From positions 1 to 7,074 of the forward strand of contig JAHIPG010000340.1 in NCBI GenBank assembly GCA_018894775.1: a DNA stretch of 7,074 bases, written 5' to 3'. Below the pieces are notes generated by a model that saw only the letters and a list, made by a program, of their open reading frames with translations, was not told the origin of the DNA and made no database searches. Positions within the stretch are counted from its first letter, which is position 1; each line of letters opens with the position of its first letter. A program made the translations under genes and the position numbers. Of this stretch, positions 1 through 4,045 are shown in pieces. This DNA comes from Nanobdellota archaeon. Lineage in GTDB: Archaea; Nanobdellota; Nanobdellia; SCGC-AAA011-G17; VGLX01.

Positions 1-1
1 C

Positions 2-214
2 AAGGCATTGAGAACACAGGCCCTTGAAGAGATGTATCCTATTGATAAAATCCAAAACCAGATAAAAGAAAACAGAATGGAGTATGAATTTGGAGAAATA
101 ACAAAAGAGGAATATGATGAAGCTAATAAAATATTAATGGAAAAATTAAGGATAGCAAAAAAGGTCAAAGAAATGGATCTAGGTGTAAGGGTAAATATAC
201 TAAAAGCTGAATAA
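2..214 (+). CDS. gvpG: Gas vesicle protein GvpG, 5'-truncated by window edge
   Basis: The frame is open from base 2 to a TAA at 212-214, giving the last 70 residues of a small acidic helical protein. The stretch L-E-E-M-Y-P-I-D-K-I-Q-N-Q-I-K-E-N-R-M-E-Y-E-F-G-E-I-T-K-E-E-Y-D-E matches the GvpG pattern: a 'Y.(I/V)..IQ..IKEN...YE.GEI..EEY' helix, then a Glu/Lys-rich C-terminal helix. GvpG is a small accessory protein (usually about 80-90 aa) of the GvpF-M group needed for vesicle assembly; its exact role is not settled. The in-frame TTG at 8 is probably not the start, because the family has an N-terminal segment that would lie upstream of the window. It sits directly before gvpH, as in haloarchaea and methanogens, and its TAA is followed after one base by the next ATG. 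The main doubt is the short length seen. Confidence 0.75.
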   Translation, partial: KALRTQALEEMYPIDKIQNQIKENRMEYEFGEITKEEYDEANKILMEKLRIAKKVKEMDLGVRVNILKAE

Positions 215-215
215 A

Positions 216-722
216 ATGGCAAAGAAAAAAGAAGAACCATCATTAGGTGGTTTATTGGGTGGATTATTTGACTTTTTAAAAACAATTGAAAAGTTGCAAG
301 AAAAAGGAGAAGAGAAAGCAGGTGGTGAAGAATTTACATTACCATCTGGTAAAAAAGCTAGGTATGAATATAGAGTTAGTGTTGGTCATTTAGCAAGAAG
401 ACCAATGCATGTAAGAAAAGTAAGAGGTTTAGAAAAAGCTAAAGAGGAAATAATAGAACCAGAGGAAGCTAAGAAAGAGCCTTTGGTGGATATTTTTGAT
501 AAAAAAGACCATGTTTTAGTTGTGGCAGAGCTGCCAAATGTTAAGGAAAAGGATTTGGAATTTAAAATATCTAAAAATATTTTAAAAATTATAGCAAAAA
601 CATCGGGAGGAAAAATTGAGAAAGATGTTACAGTGCCAAAGGAAAGCAAAGTAGATAAGATTGAGAATGTATCTTTTAAAAATAATATACTTGAAATTAA
701 ATTAAGGAAAAAGAAAAAATGA
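216..722 (+). CDS. gvpH: GvpH, Hsp20-domain gas vesicle chaperone (copy 1)
   Basis: This 168-aa protein has the architecture of archaeal GvpH. A short basic N-terminus (MAKKKEE) leads into a Gly/Leu-rich amphipathic helix (about residues 9-30, SLGGLLGGLFDFLKTIEKLQ). A basic linker with a Y-E-Y-R-V-S-V-G-H strand follows (50-58). The C-terminal half is an Hsp20/alpha-crystallin-like domain (about 88-165): PLVDIFDKKD, VVAELPNV, and a final NNILEIKL strand. GvpH belongs to the GvpF-M accessory group and is thought to act as a small chaperone during assembly. There is no clear Shine-Dalgarno; the start lies one base after the gvpG stop (TAA-A-ATG), suggesting coupled reinitiation. Its end overlaps the next gene by ATGA. 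Two further Hsp20-domain proteins lie at 4254 and 5181; this copy is in the canonical gvpH position after gvpG. Confidence 0.82.
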   Translation: MAKKKEEPSLGGLLGGLFDFLKTIEKLQEKGEEKAGGEEFTLPSGKKARYEYRVSVGHLARRPMHVRKVRGLEKAKEEIIEPEEAKKEPLVDIFDKKDHVLVVAELPNVKEKDLEFKISKNILKIIAKTSGGKIEKDVTVPKESKVDKIENVSFKNNILEIKLRKKKK

Positions 723-988
723 AGCAAAAAATGCCAAAAGAAACCCCGCAAAAAAGGATGTTTAATCCTACAATGATACAGGAAATAATGAATATTAGTG
801 CCATGGAATTAATGCAGGAGAATAAATATGTAAAAAAATTTGCAGAAGATATTAAAGAAATAAGGAAAAGGCTTCAGGAACCAAGGCAAAGAGTTGAGGA
901 TATTAAAAGAATACAAAAAGATAGAGAAGAATATGCAAAAAAATTTCAAGAAGATGTTAAAAGAATTAGAAATAAGGTATATGCTTAA
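719..988 (+). CDS. Charged helical repeat protein of unknown function (89 aa)
   Basis: I do not recognise a family. The gene starts in an ATGA overlap with gvpH, so it is very probably translated with it. The N-terminal 20 residues are Lys/Pro/Met-rich, then M-I-Q-E-I-M-N-I-S-A-M-E-L-M looks like an amphipathic helix (19-32). Residues 36-88 are a continuous charged helix with a recurring core: E-D-I-K-E-I-R-K-R (43-51), E-D-I-K-R-I-Q-K-D (60-68) and E-D-V-K-R-I-R-N-K (78-86). The spacings are 17 and 18 residues. The flanks Y-V-K-K-F-A (37-42) and Y-A-K-K-F-Q (72-77) repeat as well. An 18-residue period equals five helical turns and recurs in the 122-aa protein at 2694, so a shared structural role is possible. 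No signal peptide or membrane segment is seen. Confidence 0.75.
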   Translation: MKQKMPKETPQKRMFNPTMIQEIMNISAMELMQENKYVKKFAEDIKEIRKRLQEPRQRVEDIKRIQKDREEYAKKFQEDVKRIRNKVYA

Positions 989-994
989 AAAAAG

Positions 995-1032
995 GAGGTA
1001 CTGAGAAATTTCTTCGAAATTTCTGGTACCTC
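995..1032 (+). promoter_or_regulatory. Strong intergenic hairpin containing an unused Shine-Dalgarno
   Basis: GAGGTAC at 995-1001 pairs with GTACCTC at 1026-1032, extended by a T1002-G1025 wobble. After one bulged base (G1003), AGAAATTTC (1004-1012) pairs with GAAATTTCT (1016-1024), closing a TTC loop. That is about 17 base pairs. The 5' arm overlaps AAGGAGGT (992-999), a near-perfect Shine-Dalgarno with no ATG, GTG or TTG in reach. The hairpin sits in the longest gap between genes in the window (989-1061). It could be a transcript-processing or stability element, an attenuator or a degenerate start region. No T-run follows directly, so a classical terminator is unlikely. Confidence 0.7.
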
Positions 1033-1033
1033 A

Positions 1034-1049
1034 CAAAAACAAGTTTTTG
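1034..1049 (+). repeat. Short inverted repeat CAAAAAC-AA-GTTTTTG
   Basis: A perfect 7-base inverted repeat lies immediately 3' of the larger hairpin and touches the GGAGGT ribosome-binding site (1049-1054) of the 47-aa gene. As RNA it would form about six pairs around a small loop. It contains the only T5 tract in this gap. Whether it has a function is unknown. Confidence 0.45.
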
Positions 1050-1061
1050 GAGGTAGATAAA

Positions 1062-1205
1062 ATGGAAAAAGCAATCCTAGAAGAAGAGCCAACTGAGCCA
1101 AAAAGGAAAGTTAGCAAATATAAAACAGCAAGGGGGAAAACTACCAGGTATTCATGCCTGTATTCAACAGTGCCTAACAAAAGTAAAGCGCCTCCTAAGG
1201 TTTAA
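1062..1205 (+). CDS. Small protein (47 aa) carrying one STVP-type motif
   Basis: The ORF runs from ATG at 1062 to TAA at 1203-1205, with a strong GGAGGT at 1049-1054, seven bases before the start. The N-terminus is acidic (MEKAILEEEPTEP), then basic (KRKVSKYKTARGK). Residues 27-38 read T-T-R-Y-S-C-L-Y-S-T-V-P. This matches the core T-T-Y-S-P-K-K-S-T-V-P of the 18-residue repeats in the 257-aa protein two genes downstream, apart from one inserted residue. The tail is basic and Pro-rich. No known family is recognised. The shared motif suggests that both proteins bind the same partner or surface; this is inference. It is short, but the ribosome-binding site, the position in the operon and the shared motif all support it as a real gene. 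Confidence 0.72.
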   Translation: MEKAILEEEPTEPKRKVSKYKTARGKTTRYSCLYSTVPNKSKAPPKV

Positions 1206-1220
1206 ATTGGAGGTACAAAA

Positions 1221-1502
1221 ATGAGAGAACTTGATTATATGGATAGGGTTTTTAAGGAGCAGGAAAGGCTTCAAAAACAAAGAGAGAGGATTCAGGCATT
1301 AAGAAAACAACATCAGAAAGAAGAAACAGCGTATGAACATGATGAAGGCAGATTTGAAGAATCAGTTGAGAGAATTGAAGAACAAAGGAAATTGGAAAAG
1401 GAAAGATCATCAACAGCAGAAAAAAGAGCTCATGCTGATGAAGATACAGGGAAATGGGCTAGAAGAAGAGCAAAATGGGATGTTAGACAAAGAAAGTTTT
1501 GA
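1221..1502 (+). CDS. Highly charged coiled-coil protein of unknown function (93 aa)
   Basis: A strong GGAGGT (1209-1214) lies six bases before the ATG. The protein is almost wholly charged or Gln: residues 5-65 form one long predicted helix rich in Arg, Glu, Lys and Gln (DRVFKEQERLQKQRERIQALR and onwards). It ends in a Trp-containing basic tail, G-K-W-A-R-R-R-A-K-W-D-V-R-Q-R-K-F (77-93). The G-[KR]-W-x-R-[KR]-x-A-K pattern also appears in the 81-aa protein at 3068. No membrane segment, signal peptide or cysteine is present. A second open frame from 1333 to 1530 overlaps it; this frame is preferred because of its ribosome-binding site and the shared Trp motif. The function is unknown; the place between gvpH and gvpJ suggests an assembly or coat accessory protein. 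Confidence 0.72.
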   Translation: MRELDYMDRVFKEQERLQKQRERIQALRKQHQKEETAYEHDEGRFEESVERIEEQRKLEKERSSTAEKRAHADEDTGKWARRRAKWDVRQRKF

Positions 1503-1548
1503 AACAAATAAAATTATAATTAAAAAATAAAAAAGGGGCTATAATAAA

Positions 1549-2322
1549 ATGATAAATAGAAAAGAAAAGATAATGGAACAGCAAGAAAAACAAAGAGAAA
1601 ATAAAGAAAAACAAGAAGCAATGATAGCAGAAAGGGAGAGAAAGCTAAGGGAAGAGCTAAGGCCACATATGAGGGAAAGGAAAAGAATACATGATATAGA
1701 TGTGGAAGAAAAGAAAGCGCATATAAAAGAGATAGGTATGCAACAAAAAGAAAGGGCAAGAGAAATGGTAGATGCTCAAAGGGAAAAACAGAGAGCTAGG
1801 GTAGAAGAGCAAAAAGAAAAAATAAGAGAACAAAAGATGATGCAGAAAGAGAGGGCTACAACACAGATGGAAGCCCAAAAAGAAAGATTATTGCCTGTAA
1901 TGGAAAGAAATCAAGCTATAATTGAAGAAAGAAAAAGGGAAAGAAGGCAAGAGGAAAGGCAGGAAGGGCTTAACCTATTTGCTTATCCAACAATGCCATC
2001 AAAGAAATTTTCAAAAAAAACAACCTATTCACCAAAAAAATCTACTGTACCGCATCCTGTTTTTTCAGAATCAATGACATATTCGCCAAAACATTCAACT
2101 GTGCCAAAAGAAAAGTTCTCTGATGCTATGACTTTTTCACCTAAAAAATCAACTGTGCCAAAGCAGGAGTTTTCAGAAGCTACAACATTTTCACCAAAAC
2201 TTAAAACAGTTCCAGATTTAAGATTTGCTCAAGCTACAACATTTTCACCAAAACATTCAACTGTTACTGGTAGAAGTTTGGAAAAGGTCAAGGAAAAAGA
2301 AAAAAAGGAAATTGAAGAATAA
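1549..2322 (+). CDS. Coiled-coil protein with five 18-residue SPK-STVP repeats (257 aa)
   Basis: Start ATG at 1549 is preceded by AAGGGG (1533-1538). Residues 1-140 are a very charged, Arg/Glu/Lys/Gln/Met-rich stretch that should form a long helix or coiled coil, including several E-x-Q-K-E-(K/R) units. Residues 141-153 (LNLFAYPTMPSKK) are a linker. Residues 154-240 hold five units of exactly 18 residues beginning at F154, F172, F190, F208 and F226, with consensus F-S-x-A-T-T-(F/Y)-S-P-K-(K/H)-S-T-V-P-x-x-x. A charged tail (241-257) follows. No family is recognised. In other gas vesicle clusters the repeat-bearing protein is GvpC, which has 33-residue helical repeats and stiffens the vesicle shell; these units are Pro-containing and too different to call homologous. 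A role as an outer-surface or scaffold protein is inference only. No secretion signal is seen. Confidence 0.85.
   Translation: MINRKEKIMEQQEKQRENKEKQEAMIAERERKLREELRPHMRERKRIHDIDVEEKKAHIKEIGMQQKERAREMVDAQREKQRARVEEQKEKIREQKMMQKERATTQMEAQKERLLPVMERNQAIIEERKRERRQEERQEGLNLFAYPTMPSKKFSKKTTYSPKKSTVPHPVFSESMTYSPKHSTVPKEKFSDAMTFSPKKSTVPKQEFSEATTFSPKLKTVPDLRFAQATTFSPKHSTVTGRSLEKVKEKEKKEIEE
2008..2268 (+). repeat. Five 54-bp tandem coding repeats (18 residues each)
   Basis: Units start at 2008, 2062, 2116, 2170 and 2224, the last one shortened. Protein consensus is F-S-x-A-T-T-(F/Y)-S-P-K-(K/H)-S-T-V-P. At DNA level, 2177-2200 and 2231-2254 are identical over 24 bases at exactly 54-base spacing, which indicates fairly recent duplication of units 4 and 5. 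The other units have diverged at synonymous sites while keeping the protein motif, so the motif appears to be under selection. Confidence 0.9.
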
Positions 2323-2324
2323 AA

Positions 2325-2332
2325 GGGGTGAT
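2325..2332 (+). promoter_or_regulatory. Ribosome-binding site GGGGTGAT deciding the start at 2337
   Basis: GGGGTGAT lies four bases before ATG 2337. An almost identical GGGGTGAT-ATT precedes the paralogous gene at 2561. The match fixes the ATG as start and shows that the upstream GTG at 2328 is part of the ribosome-binding site. Confidence 0.75.
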
Positions 2333-2336
2333 AGTT

Positions 2337-2549
2337 ATGAGAAAACCATGGTCTGCTAAAAGACCAAGAGTTCAAATAGGGGCTGAAAGTATCGTAGAAG
2401 AACCTACTACAGAAGTAGAAGAACCTAGTGAAGAAGTTGCAGAAACGAAAAAACCGGCTCTAGCTAAAAGAGGGAGGAAGAGATTAGGAGCTGAGTTAGT
2501 TCAAACAGAAACATACGAAGAAGAACCAATAGAAGAGCCTGAAGAATAA
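2337..2549 (+). CDS. Small charged protein with two KR-x-R-K-R-L-G-A-E type repeats (70 aa)
   Basis: The start is ATG 2337, chosen over the in-frame GTG at 2328 because that GTG lies in the ribosome-binding site and because the next gene begins the same way (M-R-K-x-W). The protein is built of two similar halves, each with a basic head and an acidic tail: A-K-R-P-R-V-Q-I-G-A-E-S (7-18) then EEPTTEVEEPSEE, and A-K-R-G-R-K-R-L-G-A-E-L (43-54) then TETYEEEPIEEPEE. The two heads are 36 residues apart. It is probably disordered. It is a paralogue of the 38-aa protein at 2561 (MRKPWSAKR against MRKSWPAKR). No known family is recognised. Haloarchaeal GvpI is also small, hydrophilic and basic, but no convincing alignment can be made by eye. 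Confidence 0.72.
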   Translation: MRKPWSAKRPRVQIGAESIVEEPTTEVEEPSEEVAETKKPALAKRGRKRLGAELVQTETYEEEPIEEPEE

Positions 2550-2560
2550 GGGGTGATATT

Positions 2561-2677
2561 ATGAGAAAATCATGGCCTGCTAAAAGGGAAAAGAAAAGAT
2601 TAGGCATTAGAGCAGTAAAAGAAGTAGAAGGAAAACCAAAGAGGAAAAAGAGAAGAAGGAAAAGAAAGAAAAAATAA
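2561..2677 (+). CDS. Tiny, extremely basic protein (38 aa), paralogue of preceding gene
   Basis: The ORF runs from ATG 2561 to TAA 2675-2677, with GGGGTGAT (2550-2557) three bases before the start. The start M-R-K-S-W-P-A-K-R-E-K-K-R-L-G-I aligns with both repeats of the 70-aa protein before it. The last 16 residues are almost only Lys and Arg. This looks like a tandem duplication in which one copy kept only the basic head and gained a poly-basic tail. Such a tail could bind nucleic acid, or acidic proteins such as the Glu-rich tails of its neighbour; this is inference. It is small, but the duplicated ribosome-binding site and N-terminus argue that it is real. Confidence 0.65.
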   Translation: MRKSWPAKREKKRLGIRAVKEVEGKPKRKKRRRKRKKK

Positions 2678-2680
2678 AAA

Positions 2681-2687
2681 AGGAGGT
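2681..2687 (+). promoter_or_regulatory. Strong ribosome-binding site AGGAGGT
   Basis: AGGAGGT ends six bases before ATG 2694 and is among the strongest Shine-Dalgarno sequences in the window. It suggests that the 122-aa repeat protein is made in good amounts and independently of the upstream stop. Confidence 0.75.
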
Positions 2688-2693
2688 TAAAGA

Positions 2694-3062
2694 ATGACAT
2701 CCATTAAAGAAAAAAGGATGGCAATAGCCCTAGCTGTTAAGGATATTGCTAAAGATGTTGATGAATTGAAAAAAAGGAATGTTGAGGCAGTGCATAATAT
2801 TCAGTCAAAAATAAGAGAACAGGAGAAAATAAATGAAGCTGCTGTTAGGGACATACAAACTGGCATCCAAAAACAAGGAAAAGTGAATGAAGCTGGTATC
2901 AAGCAAATACAAGATGGTATTAAAACCCAGCTGAAAACAAATATAACAGATGTTAAAAAATTAACAACAGAGATTAAGGAAACAAAAGATAACATGAAAA
3001 AGGATGTTAAAAAGATGCAAGACGAAACATCTAAGTTCACTAAAAAATTCATAGGAGAGTAA
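2694..3062 (+). CDS. Protein of five 18-residue helical repeats (122 aa)
   Basis: I do not recognise a family. After a short N-terminus (MTSIKEKRMAI), residues 12-101 divide into five 18-residue units: 12-29, 30-47, 48-65, 66-83 and 84-101. Each has a hydrophobic residue at unit positions 4, 7 and 11, and the first four end in Asn (e.g. E-A-A-V-R-D-I-Q-T-G-I-Q-K-Q-G-K-V-N and E-A-G-I-K-Q-I-Q-D-G-I-K-T-Q-L-K-T-N). A worn sixth unit may follow (102-119). Eighteen residues is five helical turns, so the hydrophobic stripe stays on one face of a straight helix, suited to lying along a surface or packing in a bundle. No Pro occurs. Together with its place in a gvp operon this suggests a coat or scaffold part (inference). 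Two Gly per helix unit in the middle copies may bend it. Confidence 0.82.
   Translation: MTSIKEKRMAIALAVKDIAKDVDELKKRNVEAVHNIQSKIREQEKINEAAVRDIQTGIQKQGKVNEAGIKQIQDGIKTQLKTNITDVKKLTTEIKETKDNMKKDVKKMQDETSKFTKKFIGE
2727..2996 (+). repeat. Five 54-bp coding repeats (18-residue helical units)
   Basis: Units begin at 2727, 2781, 2835, 2889 and 2943. The protein pattern is x-x-x-(V/I)-x-x-(I/L)-x-x-x-(I/V)-x-x-x-x-x-x-N. DNA identity between units is modest, so the duplication is old or the copies are under selection only for the protein pattern. The 54-base period is the same as that of the repeats at 2008-2268, although the sequences differ. Confidence 0.8.
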
Positions 3063-3067
3063 TAAAA

Positions 3068-3313
3068 ATGAAAGAAACCCAGTATGAAGCTAAAAAAAGA
3101 GCTTTAGCAGCTAAAATCAAATTGTATCATGCTAAACTAGAGCAAAAAGCAAAGGCAAAAGGTGGTTTATTTAAAACTAAAGAAAAAGCCAGAATTGTTA
3201 GAGAGCATGGGAGATGGGATAGAAAAGCTGCAAAATCTAAGGCAAAAGAAGCAAAGTGGAACAAAGAATGGAATAGAAGGAAAATAGGGATGGATGTAAA
3301 AACTGCTGACTAA
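3068..3313 (+). CDS. Small basic protein before the GvpA/J genes (81 aa), possible positional GvpI
   Basis: The start ATG 3068 is five bases after the previous stop, with AGGAG at 3053-3057. The protein is strongly basic and helical: an Ala/Lys-rich segment (K-K-R-A-L-A-A-K-I-K-L-Y-H-A-K-L-E-Q-K, 9-27), a short G-G-L-F turn (32-35), then a Trp-rich basic tail, G-R-W-D-R-K-A-A-K-S-K-A-K-E-A-K-W-N-K-E-W-N-R-R-K (48-72). The G-(R/K)-W-x-R-(K/R)-x-A-K core is shared with the 93-aa protein at 1221. In haloarchaea the gene just before gvpJ is gvpI, a small basic hydrophilic protein of poorly defined function. The position and charge fit, but by eye the sequence does not prove homology. No cysteines, membrane span or signal are present. 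Confidence 0.7.
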   Translation: MKETQYEAKKRALAAKIKLYHAKLEQKAKAKGGLFKTKEKARIVREHGRWDRKAAKSKAKEAKWNKEWNRRKIGMDVKTAD

Positions 3314-3323
3314 GGTAATTTAA

Positions 3324-3647
3324 ATGGTAAAATTAAGACCACAATATACAGAAAGTTTGCCTGAAACAATAGAAAGGGTATTAGATAAAGGTATTGTTAT
3401 TGATACAAAACTAAGAATAGATGTGCTTCAAACTGATTTAATCAAGATAAGGGCAACTATTATTTTATCATCATTCAGCTATGCAGCTAAGCATGGCATA
3501 GATTTCCCATCTGAGGTTATTCATGAAACACAAATATGGCGTGACCTCTTAACTAAAGAGGATTGTCCACAATGTGGTAAAATGCTAAAAAGAGAAGAGC
3601 TAGAGCAAGGCTGCCCATGGTGCGGTTTTGAATTAGGAGCAAGTTAA
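3324..3647 (+). CDS. GvpA/J-family gas vesicle protein fused to C-terminal zinc ribbon (107 aa)
   Basis: Residues 12-62 are a GvpA/GvpJ/GvpM-family domain: L-P-E-T-I-E-R-V-L-D-K-G-I-V-I-D, the strand T-K-L-R-I-D-V, and a helix I-K-I-R-A-T-I-I-L-S-S-F-S-Y-A-A-K-H-G-I-D-F-P. The last 27 residues are a zinc ribbon, C81-P-Q-C84-G-K and C97-P-W-C100-G-F. GvpA forms the ribbed shell, while GvpJ and GvpM are minor paralogues thought to act in nucleation or at the tips. The ...YAAKHGIDFP ending is closer to GvpJ than to shell GvpA. Ordinary family members lack a zinc ribbon, so this fusion is unusual. It sits directly before a second protein of the same architecture (3649). The ribosome-binding site is weak (AAGGTA, 3312-3317). 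Confidence 0.85.
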   Translation: MVKLRPQYTESLPETIERVLDKGIVIDTKLRIDVLQTDLIKIRATIILSSFSYAAKHGIDFPSEVIHETQIWRDLLTKEDCPQCGKMLKREELEQGCPWCGFELGAS

Positions 3648-3648
3648 A

Positions 3649-4041
3649 ATGGAAAAAGAACTTATGGAAGAAGAGGTATTAGAACCAGAAAAGGACACTA
3701 GCTCTGAAAATACACTAGCTGCTGTAATAGATAGAGTCTTAGATAAAGGCCTTGTTATAAATGCTGATATTACTGTTTCTGTTAGTGGAACTGAATTATT
3801 AGGAATTAAAATAAGAGCTGCTCTAGCTTCGTTTGCTACTGCTGCACAATATGGCTTACAATTCCCTTCTGGAACCAATATTGAAACAGCTGCCTGGAAA
3901 GAAGCAATGGTAGAAAAAGAGGAATGTCCACAATGCTTTAAAAAAGTTCCTGTTGAGCAATTGTTAAATAAAAATTGCCCATGGTGTGGCTGGCAGAGTG
4001 CAAAAGCAAAAGCTTTGCTGGAAAAACAAATTGCCAGGTGA
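3649..4041 (+). CDS. gvpJ: GvpJ with C-terminal zinc ribbon (130 aa)
   Basis: Residues 22-80 follow haloarchaeal GvpJ closely: V-I-D-R-V-L-D-K-G-L-V-I-N-A-D-I-T-V-S-V, then G-T-E-L-L-G-I-K-I-R-A-A-L-A-S-F-A-T-A-A-Q-Y-G-L-Q-F-P-S-G-T-N. The domain is followed by W83 and a zinc ribbon, C93-P-Q-C96-F-K and C110-P-W-C113-G-W, with a short basic helix at the end. GvpJ is a minor GvpA paralogue needed for vesicle formation, probably at nucleation. Acidic residues 1-20 are an extension before the domain. The gene starts one base after the preceding TAA (TAA-A-ATG) with AGGAG at 3635-3639, so the two are probably made together. Its final codons AGG-TGA form the ribosome-binding site of the next gene. 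The zinc ribbon is not part of typical GvpJ. Confidence 0.88.
   Translation: MEKELMEEEVLEPEKDTSSENTLAAVIDRVLDKGLVINADITVSVSGTELLGIKIRAALASFATAAQYGLQFPSGTNIETAAWKEAMVEKEECPQCFKKVPVEQLLNKNCPWCGWQSAKAKALLEKQIAR
4036..4041 (+). promoter_or_regulatory. Ribosome-binding site AGGTGA overlapping the gvpJ stop
   Basis: AGGTGA is formed by the last Arg codon and stop codon of gvpJ and lies four bases before ATG 4046. It supports that ATG as the start of the zinc-ribbon gene in preference to the ATG at 3986 inside gvpJ. The same arrangement occurs at 4989-4994 and 5706-5711. Confidence 0.7.
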
Positions 4042-4045
4042 TTTT

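Noticed and set aside
8..214. TTG at 8 as the start of gvpG
   Set aside because: The frame is open to the window edge and the family has an N-terminal segment before this point, so the gene is treated as cut off by the window.
386..751. Minus-strand open frames over gvpH and elsewhere (e.g. 1520-1878, 2464-2700, 2801-3052, 5102-5413)
   Set aside because: They are complements of purine-rich coding DNA, giving Phe/Leu/Ser-rich strings that imitate membrane proteins. None has a ribosome-binding site or recognisable motif.
1001..1060. 19-codon frame from CTG 1001 behind the AAGGAGGT in the hairpin
   Set aside because: The codon is only about one base from the Shine-Dalgarno, CTG starts are rare, and the frame is very short. 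It is noted only because it might be a leader peptide.
1333..1530. 65-aa frame overlapping the 93-aa coiled-coil gene
   Set aside because: It has no ribosome-binding site, and the overlapping frame has GGAGGT and a motif shared with another gene here.
2008..2268. The repeats as a CRISPR array or as GvpC
   Set aside because: The repeats are coding, in frame and contiguous without spacers, so not CRISPR. GvpC repeats are 33 residues, helical and lack this Pro-containing core.
2561..2677. The Lys/Arg-rich 38-aa protein as a ribosomal protein
   Set aside because: It is very basic, but its N-terminus aligns with the neighbouring 70-aa protein and no ribosomal family pattern is visible.
3986..4045. 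ATG 3986 as the start of the stand-alone zinc-ribbon gene
   Set aside because: It lies inside gvpJ in another frame with no ribosome-binding site; ATG 4046 has AGGTGA directly upstream.
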